A stretch of 64,000 bases of DNA from Actinoallomurus iriomotensis (GTDB lineage Bacteria; Actinomycetota; Actinomycetes; Streptosporangiales; Streptosporangiaceae): NCBI RefSeq assembly GCF_030269445.1, contig NZ_BSTJ01000018.1, positions 94,837 through 158,836 on the forward strand, given 5' to 3'. Below are positions 41,952 through 50,184 of this stretch, piece after piece. The position numbers and the translations under genes were made by a program. The stretch's first letter is position 1, and each line of letters begins with the position of its first letter. The notes below the pieces were generated by a model. That model made no database searches and was not told where the DNA came from. It saw nothing but the letters and a program-made list of their open reading frames with translations.

Positions 41952-43832
41952 TCAGGAGGTCGCTATGCGCTCGCCCAGCCAGTCCGCGAGCGTCTCCACG
42001 GCCGGCTTGCCCGTACCGTCGACCGAGGTGTCGCCGTACGCGGTGTGGACGCTGGAGGCGTAGAAGACCGCGACCTGGAGACCCTCGCTCGCCACGTGCT
42101 GGGGAGTGAGGTCCTCCTTGACCAGCTGCTTGAGGGTGCCGTTCGGCAGCTTGAGCCCGGCCACCTGCAGGCCGTGCTCCCCCAGGTCGAGGACCTGCGG
42201 CAGCATTCCGAGCACGTTGACGCCGAACACGTTGTTCAGCGACTTCACCGGGTGCTTCTGGTCGATGACCGGCGGGTGCCGGGGGTCGAACTTCTCCACA
42301 GCGGTCTGCATCTTGCGCAGGTCACGGACGATGCGCGTCCAGTTGACCCGGTCGAGGACGATGAGCGCCTGACCGACCAGCTGGGCGTTCTGGTCGGGAA
42401 TCAGCTCCAGCGCCGCGCCGAGCGCCTTGAAGTCGATGTCGTTGGCGATCTGGGCCAGCGGCATGAGCCGGTCCTCGATCGCGTTCACCGAGCGGAAGGT
42501 GCCCTTGACGTCGCCCTTCTTCATCTGCTCGGGGAGCGCCTCGGCGGCCTTGGTGATGCCGGCGAAGTCGATCTTCGTGAGCTTGAGGATGTTGTTGGCC
42601 TGCCCCAGCAGGTGGGTGGGCTGGAGCGCCAGGAGGACCGCCGTGACCTGCGCCACCTGGCCCGTCGGCACACCCGCCAGCGGCGCGATCTTGCTGGTGG
42701 CGTCGGCCGCGACCGAGGCCAGGGAGTCCAGGTCGTTGTTGGACGCGGCGGTGGTCGCCTTGTCGAGGTCGCCGGCGAGCCCGACCATGTCGATCTGCCC
42801 GAGGGTCTGCAGCACCTGGCCGGCGTCATGCGTCTGCGGGTTGGCCAGCAGCGCGTTCACCAGCAAGGGGTTGGAGGCGAGCTTGGCCAGCGCCTGCACG
42901 GGCTGGACGAGAGCGGTGAGGTCGGTCGCGGTCTTCTCGGCGCCCTTGGCGTTCTTGTGCTTCGCCTGACCCGCGAGCTTCTTGATGCCGGCGGGCAGCA
43001 GGCTGAGGTCGGGGTTCGGCCCGTCTTCCTTCTTGTCCGGGTCGTCGGTCTTGCTGGGGTCGGGCGACTGGCTGAGATCGTCGTTGGCGCCGGCCAGCAG
43101 GTTGGTGAGGCCCACATTGCCCAGCACGGCGCCGAGCGCCAGCGTCAGGTGGTTGTTCTTCGGTGAGGCGCAGTACAGGTCGCCCTTGAGGCAGACCTCG
43201 GCCACCTTTCCGTTCAGGGCGCCGTACCCGCCCTTGCGCGGACCGAGGAGGCCCTGCGTGCCGGGCAGGTCGTTGCCGAGGACGACTTCGCCGTCCGTGC
43301 CCTTCTGCGGGTCGGCCAGGTTGCCGCCGGCGATGAGGTCGGACGCCGGGACCGGGCCGTTTCCGTTCCCGATCTGGGCGAGGAGATCGCCGACGATGTC
43401 CGCGCCCTGGCTGTAACCGACGCCGACGAACCTGGTGCCCGGGCAGGATTGAGAGATCTTGGTGACCGCGGCCTTGGCGGCCTTGAGGCCCGCCTGCTCC
43501 GAGTCGGCGTAGGTCTCGTTCTGGGTGAAGGCCTGGGCGTCGTACGGCACGGTGTACGTGGAGACCCGCGAGCCGAACCGCTGCTCGAGGCGGTCCGTGA
43601 CGCCCTTCAGCATGCCCGTCGCGGCGTTCGGATCCGCGGAGGGGGTTATCTCCCAGGTTCCGGGTACCGAGACCAGCTTCACCGGGCTGCAGGTGACCTC
43701 GGCATCGGCGTGGGCCGTTCCCTGCGGGGTGAGGGTGGTGGCCGCCACGGTCGCGCCGGCCGCAGTGACGGCCAGCGCCGCCAGACCCAGCCGTCGGGCG
43801 CGCCACCTTCTCACTCTTCTCGCGTTCGACAT
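41952..43832 (-). CDS. Secreted cutinase-family protein with long C-terminal helical extension
   Basis: ATG 43832; 626 residues. A basic start and hydrophobic core (about 14-43, ending AHADAEV) is a signal peptide. The cutinase domain (about 46-235) has the nucleophile in GYSQGADIVGDLL (S141), D218 in CLKGDLYC and H228 in KNNHLTL, so the triad is complete. Cutinases usually end soon after that His. Here a Lys/Asp-rich linker (about 245-270) and about 350 residues of alanine/leucine-rich helices without obvious transmembrane segments follow. Its function is unknown; it may bind the cell surface or hold the enzyme to substrate. It is divergent from the SUKH-3 protein gene. Confidence 0.85.
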   Translation of the reverse strand: MSNARRVRRWRARRLGLAALAVTAAGATVAATTLTPQGTAHADAEVTCSPVKLVSVPGTWEITPSADPNAATGMLKGVTDRLEQRFGSRVSTYTVPYDAQAFTQNETYADSEQAGLKAAKAAVTKISQSCPGTRFVGVGYSQGADIVGDLLAQIGNGNGPVPASDLIAGGNLADPQKGTDGEVVLGNDLPGTQGLLGPRKGGYGALNGKVAEVCLKGDLYCASPKNNHLTLALGAVLGNVGLTNLLAGANDDLSQSPDPSKTDDPDKKEDGPNPDLSLLPAGIKKLAGQAKHKNAKGAEKTATDLTALVQPVQALAKLASNPLLVNALLANPQTHDAGQVLQTLGQIDMVGLAGDLDKATTAASNNDLDSLASVAADATSKIAPLAGVPTGQVAQVTAVLLALQPTHLLGQANNILKLTKIDFAGITKAAEALPEQMKKGDVKGTFRSVNAIEDRLMPLAQIANDIDFKALGAALELIPDQNAQLVGQALIVLDRVNWTRIVRDLRKMQTAVEKFDPRHPPVIDQKHPVKSLNNVFGVNVLGMLPQVLDLGEHGLQVAGLKLPNGTLKQLVKEDLTPQHVASEGLQVAVFYASSVHTAYGDTSVDGTGKPAVETLADWLGERIATS

Positions 43833-44079
43833 GAAGTGCACTGCTTCCTTCCTTGCTGTCGGGGGACTTTGGCGCGCCACGGGAGGGGTCGGCCGGGCGC
43901 GCCGGAGGGTGGCGAAGGAGGGGACGTCGACCGCGGTCGACGACATGACGGTTCGCGGTGAACCGGGGTGGAGAACGCGGGCACCGTCTTTTCGCTGCGA
44001 AGTTAGTCAGGCCCGTTGAAATCCCGATGACACACCAATTACGTAGAGCGCTTGATGCGCCGTTCCCTACCATTGCGGC

Positions 44080-45915
44080 ATGGCCGACGGTGACGCGATA
44101 TCCGTCCTGTCCTCCGCGTTCGGAGAATTCTTTTTCGCCGAGGAGGTTCATCGGTTCGACGGCGACGCGGCGCGTCACGGGCGTTCCCGCGCCGTCATCG
44201 ACGACGCCGCCGAACGCGCCCGGATCGTCCGCTACCTGCGGGGGGCGGAGGTGCTCGAACGAGACCAGGCGTGGCTGTTCACCCTGTTCGACGACGAGGA
44301 TCCGGCCGCCTCGGCCGAAGGCGTTCCGCTGTCCTACTACACCGACGGCACCTGGATCTGGTCGGACGGCTGCGCCTACCACCTGATCGCCCACCACCAC
44401 GCGCCGCAGCCCGAGTTCCTCGACCACATCGCCGCCGCCGAATACCGGTGCGGCCCCGTCTCACCGGCCGTGGTCGCGAAGGCCCGATCCGCCCTTGGCG
44501 CCCATCGGGAGATCGCGGATGACCTCTACCTCCGGTCCCTCGACCAGTGCCCGATCGACCGGTCGGGCTGGGCGAACGACCCGCCCACCGTTCCGTACGA
44601 CCCGGATCGGACGGGCGAGCTGGTGAGCGACGACTCCCCCTTCGGTTTCGACGTCGGGCTCCTCCTGACGAACGCGGGTTGGCGGCCGGGACGCGACGCG
44701 GGCGCGCACGTGACGCGCTGGCTCACCGAGTTCTGTGCCAGGGACGGGATCCAGGGCCGCCGTCATGAGGTCTTCCCCGCCGCCGTCGAGCTCCTGACCG
44801 AGTTCGGCCTGCTCGACGTGGCCGAGCCCGGATGCCACATCCACTTCCTCCCACTGGAGCCATGGATCGATCCGGTGGAGTACACGAGGTTCGCCGACGA
44901 CCTCGGGACGCGGCTCTTCCCGATCGGCCTGATCGAGGTCGACGGCGGCGTCCTCGGCCGGCGGTACGACTACGGCGTCGGCCGGTTCTTCACCGACGAG
45001 ACCGGGCGGATCCTCGCCCGGTACGACAACGCCTGGTACCTCCTCGGCCGGGATCTCGGCTCGGCACTCGAACGCGTCCTGAGCGAAGAGCCGGCTCCGG
45101 AGATCACCTGCGGAGACGGCCGCCCTCCGGCCGGCGCTCGCATCTGCGAATGGACCCGCCTCAACCCTCGGTGGTATCCCTTCAACGGTGAGACCGCCTT
45201 CAGGCTCGCCGGCAGTTCTTTCCGTCTGAACGCCGGCGATCCCGAATGGACGCTGGAAACCGGATTCCCGCGGATCGAAGCCGCGATCGCGGAGGCCGAC
45301 GGCTCACTGGCACGCGAACTGGGCTGGCGCCGGGCCGCGGTCCGCGGCACCGACGTGTCCCCGTGGCTCGCCGAGCGGGCGGTCGAGATCGCCGGTGTAC
45401 GTCCCGAAGCGTTCCGGCGGCTCAGCCCGCTCGGCCGCGAACTCGGCCCGCCGAGCCCCGACGACATCCGCACGTGGTTCTCCCTGAACGGCGACGCGCC
45501 GTTCGGCCTTCGCTGGACCCGGACGGCGGCGTTCGGCGACGGACGGCGCGGCTACCTCGTCGCCGACCGGAACACCTACCTCCGGGACGAGCTGATCGAC
45601 TGGCTCGCGAACGCCGTCCGGAGACTCGACCGGGCGCTACGCGGCCGGGGGTTGCGGGTGCTCGAACGCAAGGACGTCGACCGTGACGACCCGTACGGCC
45701 GGCTGGTGGTGAGCACGGGCGCCGCGGCTCCCGCCCTGCGGATCAGCGTGGCCGACGAGGGCTGGTTCGCGACCCCCGACGTCCCGGGCGCCGAGAGCCG
45801 GCTCCTCCGAAGGCTCGACGAGACCGCCCACCGCCACGCGTACGGTCGGATCGGATTCACCGACCTGGCCCACGACATCCACGCGATCCTGCTCGCCGAC
45901 GCGCTCCGCGGCTGA
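44080..45915 (+). CDS. Three-module protein with a central SUKH-3 domain
   Basis: ATG 44080, possibly leaderless (a TACCAT box lies seven bases upstream); 611 residues, no signal or membrane segment. Module 1 (about 1-125) is alpha/beta with LSYYTDGTWIWSDGCAYHLI. Module 2 (about 185-335) matches SUKH-3: VGLLLTNAGWRPGRDAGAHV, FPAAVELLTEFGLLDV, DLGTRLFPIGLIEVDGGVL, GRRYDYGVGRFFTDETGRI, YLLGRDLGSAL. Module 3 (about 345-611) is unrecognised, with IRTWFSLNGDAPFGLRWTRT and EGWFATPDVPG. SUKH proteins are typically immunity proteins of polymorphic toxins; no toxin gene is adjacent. Confidence 0.7.
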   Translation: MADGDAISVLSSAFGEFFFAEEVHRFDGDAARHGRSRAVIDDAAERARIVRYLRGAEVLERDQAWLFTLFDDEDPAASAEGVPLSYYTDGTWIWSDGCAYHLIAHHHAPQPEFLDHIAAAEYRCGPVSPAVVAKARSALGAHREIADDLYLRSLDQCPIDRSGWANDPPTVPYDPDRTGELVSDDSPFGFDVGLLLTNAGWRPGRDAGAHVTRWLTEFCARDGIQGRRHEVFPAAVELLTEFGLLDVAEPGCHIHFLPLEPWIDPVEYTRFADDLGTRLFPIGLIEVDGGVLGRRYDYGVGRFFTDETGRILARYDNAWYLLGRDLGSALERVLSEEPAPEITCGDGRPPAGARICEWTRLNPRWYPFNGETAFRLAGSSFRLNAGDPEWTLETGFPRIEAAIAEADGSLARELGWRRAAVRGTDVSPWLAERAVEIAGVRPEAFRRLSPLGRELGPPSPDDIRTWFSLNGDAPFGLRWTRTAAFGDGRRGYLVADRNTYLRDELIDWLANAVRRLDRALRGRGLRVLERKDVDRDDPYGRLVVSTGAAAPALRISVADEGWFATPDVPGAESRLLRRLDETAHRHAYGRIGFTDLAHDIHAILLADALRG

Positions 45916-45953
45916 GGTCGGAACGGTGAGCGCGGGCCGTACGCCGACCGAGG

Positions 45954-46607
45954 TCAGGACGGCGGACGCGGGCGACCGGCGGCGAGCGCCAGCACGGCCC
46001 TGGCCCGGCGCGCCGGATCGGCCGCCGGCTCCAGGCCGAGCTTCTCGAAGATCTCGCCGACGAGCCTGACCACCGTCGCCTCCTCGAACCACAGCCGCGC
46101 GGCGATCACGTCATCGGGCCAGCCCGCGGCGAGCAGATCCACGACCTCACGCTCCACCCTGCCCAGCCTTCGCAGTTCCGTCCCCCAGGTGGAACTGATG
46201 AGATTCCCGATCAGCGCCTGGTCCAGGCCGAACTCGCCCGAAACGACGCGCAGGAGCGCGAGGACGACGTCGGCGGGCCGACCGAGACTTCTCTCCGGCA
46301 GGTATCCGACGCCGCCGTCGGCGGTGAGGAGCTCCCTCGTGTACGCCACGTCCGCGGTCGGTGAGAGGAGCACGAACCCGGTCCCCGGGTTCCGGCGCCG
46401 CAGGTCCAGCACCGTGAGTACCTTGTCGAGATCCGCGTACGCCCGGCGCACCGTCGTCACGGCCACGTCGGGCCGCTCCCGCTCGGCCGTCTCGATCAGC
46501 GCGGGGAACCCGTCGCCCGCCTTGATCACCTCCGCGCCGTACGCCCGGCTCAACCTGGCCATGCGTTCGGCGAGAGGGAGATTGTCGCCACCGACCACGA
46601 TCCGCAC
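45954..46607 (-). CDS. LuxR-type regulator with degenerate receiver domain
   Basis: GTG 46607; 217 residues. The N-terminal domain follows the receiver fold (VRIVVGGDNLPLAERMARL, DVAVTTVRR, GFVLLSPTADV, GVGYLPERSL), but the expected acidic pair is missing, the phosphoacceptor position is Thr rather than Asp (VAVTTV), and the conserved Lys of the GYLLK motif is Glu. The C-terminal helix-turn-helix is LuxR-like (about 145-210, RLGRVEREVVDLLAAGWPDD, EATVVRLVGEIFEKLGL). It must be controlled without standard phosphorylation, perhaps by ligand or oligomerisation. Confidence 0.75.
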   Translation of the reverse strand: MRIVVGGDNLPLAERMARLSRAYGAEVIKAGDGFPALIETAERERPDVAVTTVRRAYADLDKVLTVLDLRRRNPGTGFVLLSPTADVAYTRELLTADGGVGYLPERSLGRPADVVLALLRVVSGEFGLDQALIGNLISSTWGTELRRLGRVEREVVDLLAAGWPDDVIAARLWFEEATVVRLVGEIFEKLGLEPAADPARRARAVLALAAGRPRPPS

Positions 46608-46774
46608 GCGGCCAGTGTGCCCTGATCCACGTCGCGGCGGCGTTCTCGCCATTCCGTGCACGGATTCTCGCCAACCAGCGCGCGGCGTTCGTCTCGCCGA
46701 CGAATTCCGAGCCCAGGACATTAGGCTTCCGGCCGCGACGACCCTGGTCGGGTCTTCGGGAAGGCTGGGGCGAA

Positions 46775-48013
46775 ATGAATACAGGTGGCCAGGTCCGCCA
46801 CGGGAAGCGCGTGCGGGCCGCGGTGGCACTGGCGACTGCGGGCGTGGTGGGGATCACCGGTTGTTCGGGCGGCAGGAAGAAGGCACCGCAGCGACCGCTG
46901 ACGATGGTGGACGTCGGCACGGCGGTCACCGCGGTGCCGCTGCTGCACTGGACGGGCTCCTGGAAGGCGTACGGCCAGTCGCTGACGCTCGACCTGCGCG
47001 CCATGGGCGACGGTGACGCCATCGGCACCGTGACCGACAAGGGCGACTCGGCGCAGGTCATCGTCGTCGACGGGTCGCGGGTGTTCCTCAAGGCCGGCAA
47101 GGCGTACTGGCGGCACGGCGACACCAAGGCCGCCGACGTCGCGCGTTACGCCGGCCGATGGGTGGACGAGGGCAGCGGTGTCTGGGGCGCCGCGCTCGGC
47201 GACCTGTCCCCGCGCAAACTGGGCAGCGCGCTCAAGGTCTCGCCCGTGAGCGACCCGTGGACCCCCGCGCCGCCGACGCAGACCACGACGCCGCTGCCCA
47301 CCCCGTCGGACGTACCGTCCGGAGCGGCGCGCTTCATCCCCGACGACTCGCAGTCCCTCCCCGCGGGAACGTTCTGGGCGTCGGCGTCCTCCCCGCACAC
47401 CCTCGTCGCCTACACCGGTGTCGGCCTGCCCGGCGAGAAGGAGGACTATGACCCCCCGGTGAAACAGTCCACTCTGTCGGTACGGGCCGGCAGCGTCCAG
47501 GACGCCCGAGCGGCGTACGCGGAACTCGCCGCCCAGGCCCGCACGCTGCCGAAGACGATGGTCATCGAGAGCGGCTTCTCCACGGACTTCAACGTGGACA
47601 ACGTGGACCTGCCGTCACACTGCCGGAGCGGAAACTGCCACATCAAGGTGACCGGCCACAACCAGTCGGACGAGCACCGGTCCGTACAGGCCAGTGTCGA
47701 CGTCACGGTCTACGGCAGCAGGTCGATGTCCGGCGGCAGCGAGAAGGCCGTCGGCGACTGCGTCGCGAAGCTGCCCCTCGCCGCGCCCGGCAAGACCGTC
47801 CACGGCTCCTGCAACGTGACCGATCCGCGGGTGGACCGCTTCTGGAACTCGGTCCCCGGCTCGTTCATCAAGATCGCCTACTGGGACGAGCACCACGTGA
47901 TCAGCAACATCAGCGCACAGGAGGCGTTCGATCCCACACCCCTGCTCACCGAACTGACCACCCGAGCGAACAACCCGCCGGCCGGGCAGCCCACCCCAAG
48001 CCACACCCCCTGA
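46775..48013 (+). CDS. Putative secreted lipoprotein
   Basis: ATG 46775 is preceded by GGAAGG; 412 residues. A lipobox (VVGITGCSGG, Cys30) at the end of a hydrophobic N-terminus marks a lipoprotein. Two parts are separated by a Pro/Thr-rich linker (about 155-190): an N-terminal domain of LppX/LprG-like look (TGSWKAYGQSLTLDLRAMGDGDAIGTV) and a C-terminal domain with four cysteines (HCRSGNCHI, GDCVAKL, GSCNVTDP). Function unknown; envelope lipid or protein binding is possible. Confidence 0.75.
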   Translation: MNTGGQVRHGKRVRAAVALATAGVVGITGCSGGRKKAPQRPLTMVDVGTAVTAVPLLHWTGSWKAYGQSLTLDLRAMGDGDAIGTVTDKGDSAQVIVVDGSRVFLKAGKAYWRHGDTKAADVARYAGRWVDEGSGVWGAALGDLSPRKLGSALKVSPVSDPWTPAPPTQTTTPLPTPSDVPSGAARFIPDDSQSLPAGTFWASASSPHTLVAYTGVGLPGEKEDYDPPVKQSTLSVRAGSVQDARAAYAELAAQARTLPKTMVIESGFSTDFNVDNVDLPSHCRSGNCHIKVTGHNQSDEHRSVQASVDVTVYGSRSMSGGSEKAVGDCVAKLPLAAPGKTVHGSCNVTDPRVDRFWNSVPGSFIKIAYWDEHHVISNISAQEAFDPTPLLTELTTRANNPPAGQPTPSHTP

Positions 48014-48031
48014 CCACGCGCAGCCCCGGAC

Positions 48032-48166
48032 CTAGGCCGGACGAACCGCCTCCGCATCTGACGAATCACATGCAGGCAGAATGGCCACTTGGACGCACTG
48101 CCCTCCCTCAGCGCCGCTGTATTCGCTCGTACGCCACTGGACGGTGGACAGGTCCGGAGTCTTCAT
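48032..48166 (-). CDS. Truncated DUF397 protein (N-terminal half only)
   Basis: ATG 48166 overlaps the stop of the XRE regulator gene (ATGA), the usual layout. The 44-residue product reads MKTPDLSTVQWRTSEYSGAE and then GGQCVQVAILPACDSS before a stop at 48032. This is the N-terminal half of DUF397 (W-x-x-S-x-Y-S-G-x-x-G-x-x-C-V-x-V-A) but the second half with RDSKDP and FTxxxW is missing; typical members are 60-75 residues. It is probably a remnant, though it might still be made. Confidence 0.75.
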   Translation of the reverse strand: MKTPDLSTVQWRTSEYSGAEGGQCVQVAILPACDSSDAEAVRPA

Positions 48167-48984
48167 ATGCTCTCCATAGCCTTCCGGATGACACGCCGTG
48201 TCTCAGCTACAGAGTACGCATGGATTCGGAGCAAGTCATACCTCATGGCGCAGTTCGCGACAGACGCCGGGCTCGCGATTAGATTGCCCTGACCTGCTGC
48301 TTCGATGTAGGCGATGTCGGGCTCGTCGCCGAAGCCGAGGATCGTGAAGCTACCGGAGTACGCCACATAGTGCTCGGTGTCCTCGGGCAGCACCTGAATG
48401 TTTATGTTAGGTCGTTCGCTGAGCTCGAGTAAGTAGGCAAGCTGCTCTCTCACGATCTCGGGTGAACCGATGATGCGACGGAGCACCTGCTCATCGACGA
48501 TAAAGAAGATTCGAGGTGCGTTCGGGCGGTCGAGAATGCGCTTTCGGTCCATCCGCGCCTGCAATGCCTCGTCGATGACGTCGGGAGCCATGAACGAGCT
48601 CATGATCGCGCGTGCGTAGGCCTCGGTCTGGAAGAGTCCTGTGATCAGTAGCGCTTCGAAGGTATAGGTCCTGGCGGCTGCGGCCTCCAGCTCCAGGTAC
48701 TTGGAGAAGCCCGGGGGCAGGGCGATGAGATGGCGCGTGTCCTTGATCAGCTTCCAGAGCTCGACGAAGAGGCCGCCGGTCTTGAAGAAGGTGTCGAGGT
48801 CCTCGCTGAACTTCTCGGAGGGAATGTTCTTCGCGGCCTCCAGCTGGCCGATGAGCTGCGGCGTGTAGCCGAGGGTCTCCGCGAGTTCGAGCTTGGTGAG
48901 ATTGGCGCGCTCCCGCCACGATCTCAGAATAATGCCGTAGGCACGGATCGCCGGAGCTTCGTAGGCTTCAGTCTGTGCTGGCAT
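48163..48984 (-). CDS. XRE-family helix-turn-helix regulator with DUF5753
   Basis: ATG 48984 with GGAG upstream; 273 residues. The helix-turn-helix is at about 15-65 (LRSWRERANLTKLELAETLG, YTPQLIGQLEAAKNIPSEKF). The C-terminal DUF5753 effector region (about 95-265) includes LEAAAARTYTFEALLITGLFQTEAYARA and VDEQVLRRIIGSPEIVREQL. Such regulators commonly pair with DUF397 in actinomycetes and influence development or antibiotic production. Codon use is less GC-rich than its neighbours. It is followed by the truncated DUF397 gene and preceded by the HigB/PspA-like gene on the same strand. Confidence 0.9.
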   Translation of the reverse strand: MPAQTEAYEAPAIRAYGIILRSWRERANLTKLELAETLGYTPQLIGQLEAAKNIPSEKFSEDLDTFFKTGGLFVELWKLIKDTRHLIALPPGFSKYLELEAAAARTYTFEALLITGLFQTEAYARAIMSSFMAPDVIDEALQARMDRKRILDRPNAPRIFFIVDEQVLRRIIGSPEIVREQLAYLLELSERPNINIQVLPEDTEHYVAYSGSFTILGFGDEPDIAYIEAAGQGNLIASPASVANCAMRYDLLRIHAYSVAETRRVIRKAMESI

Positions 48985-49199
48985 AAGGAATCTCCAAATT
49001 GTCAGCCGGGGGGCGGTCGCTCTCTACATATCGTAACGCGGCATAACCGAGGGTGCATAAGTTTTCCACAGGCGATACCGGAGAGAGTTCACGGTGATTT
49101 CGCGCAATACGATCAACGCGAAAAGTCGTTTTTCTCCGAATGTTCGCGCGCCCGTACAAGGACGCCGACCGCCGAGGCCATGCCGATTCTCCACACGAA

Positions 49200-50084
49200 C
49201 TACCCCGCCCGGTTCGGCTCGATCAGCCGGGCGGCGCCGGCCCGGACCGCCGCCTCCTCGCCGGGGAAGTACTCGGAGAGGAAGGCCGCCAGGTCGTAGC
49301 CGGTGAAGTCGTCGTCCTGGAGTTCGAGTTCGGCTTGGGCCAGCTGTAGCGCCTCCGCGTACCACTGGCCCCAATCGTCGTGACCGATTCCCACGACCAG
49401 CAGCACCGCCGTGTCCGATGGCGTGACCGCGAACAGCAGGCGCAGGTCGGATGCCTCAAGCCGCAGCTCACTGATCTCAGGCTGGGTGTCCGCACCGAGT
49501 TGCCGCTCCAGTTCGGCGGCGGCGCGCAGCATCTCGTCGGCGGCGGCATGGGCCGGCGCCACCTCATCGGCCGCCCGGCCGGACACGTACGACTCGTCGA
49601 AGGCCGCGAACGCCTCGTCGAGGGTCCGGTTGGCCAGCGCCGCGGTGTACCCCGCCTTCACGACCTCCTTGCGAGCACGGAACGCATCCACTGTCGCCTG
49701 TACCCGCTGCAAGAACAGGGTCGCCCGGACTTCTTCCGCCACCAGGTCCTCGTACCGTCGACGCGCGTCGGCCGTAACCTCCTGACCGATCCGCAGCTCC
49801 AGTCGCTTACGCGCGGTGGCCAGGTCGGCCAGGCTCCGGCGCACCCCCCGCAGAAGCCGAAGCTGACGCTGGTAGCAGTGATCCAGCGCGATCCCGGGAT
49901 GTTGCCCGCGCAGCGCGGATTCCAGCGGAAGGACGAACGGTGCCCCGAAACCACTCTCCAACAGAACCGTCACGGCCTCGCCGACCGTCCGACCCACCTG
50001 GCGGTCCTCGGCCAGCAGAGTCGCCAGCCAGTCGCGGACCTCGCTCGACATCCGAACCCGACAGCCCGTGCGCTCGCCTGCCAT
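49200..50084 (-). CDS. HigB/RelE-like fold split by a PspA-like coiled coil
   Basis: ATG 50084; 294 residues. Residues about 8-58 (CRVRMSSEVRDWLATLLAED, GEAVTVLLESGFGAPFVLPL) resemble the N-terminal half of phage-derived Gp49/HigB toxins, and 205-255 (ISELRLEASDLRLLFAVTPS, TAVLLVVGIGHDDWGQWYAE) the C-terminal half. Between them is a charged coiled coil (about 66-200) with PspA/IM30-like YQRQLRLLRGVRRSLADLAT and FRARKEVVKAGYTAALA. A conserved-looking tail (FLSEYFPGEEAAVRAGAARL) ends it. From memory, longer streptomycete proteins share this plan and are uncharacterised. The XRE gene lies 215 bases downstream on the same strand. Confidence 0.6.
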   Translation of the reverse strand: MAGERTGCRVRMSSEVRDWLATLLAEDRQVGRTVGEAVTVLLESGFGAPFVLPLESALRGQHPGIALDHCYQRQLRLLRGVRRSLADLATARKRLELRIGQEVTADARRRYEDLVAEEVRATLFLQRVQATVDAFRARKEVVKAGYTAALANRTLDEAFAAFDESYVSGRAADEVAPAHAAADEMLRAAAELERQLGADTQPEISELRLEASDLRLLFAVTPSDTAVLLVVGIGHDDWGQWYAEALQLAQAELELQDDDFTGYDLAAFLSEYFPGEEAAVRAGAARLIEPNRAG

Positions 50085-50184
50085 GTCGTCCACGGTGGCA
50101 CCGGCGGACCGACGCGACAAGCGGCGGCGAACACCGTGATCTTTCGGACACCGCCCCGACACCTCGGAGCCCTCGGGTCAACGC

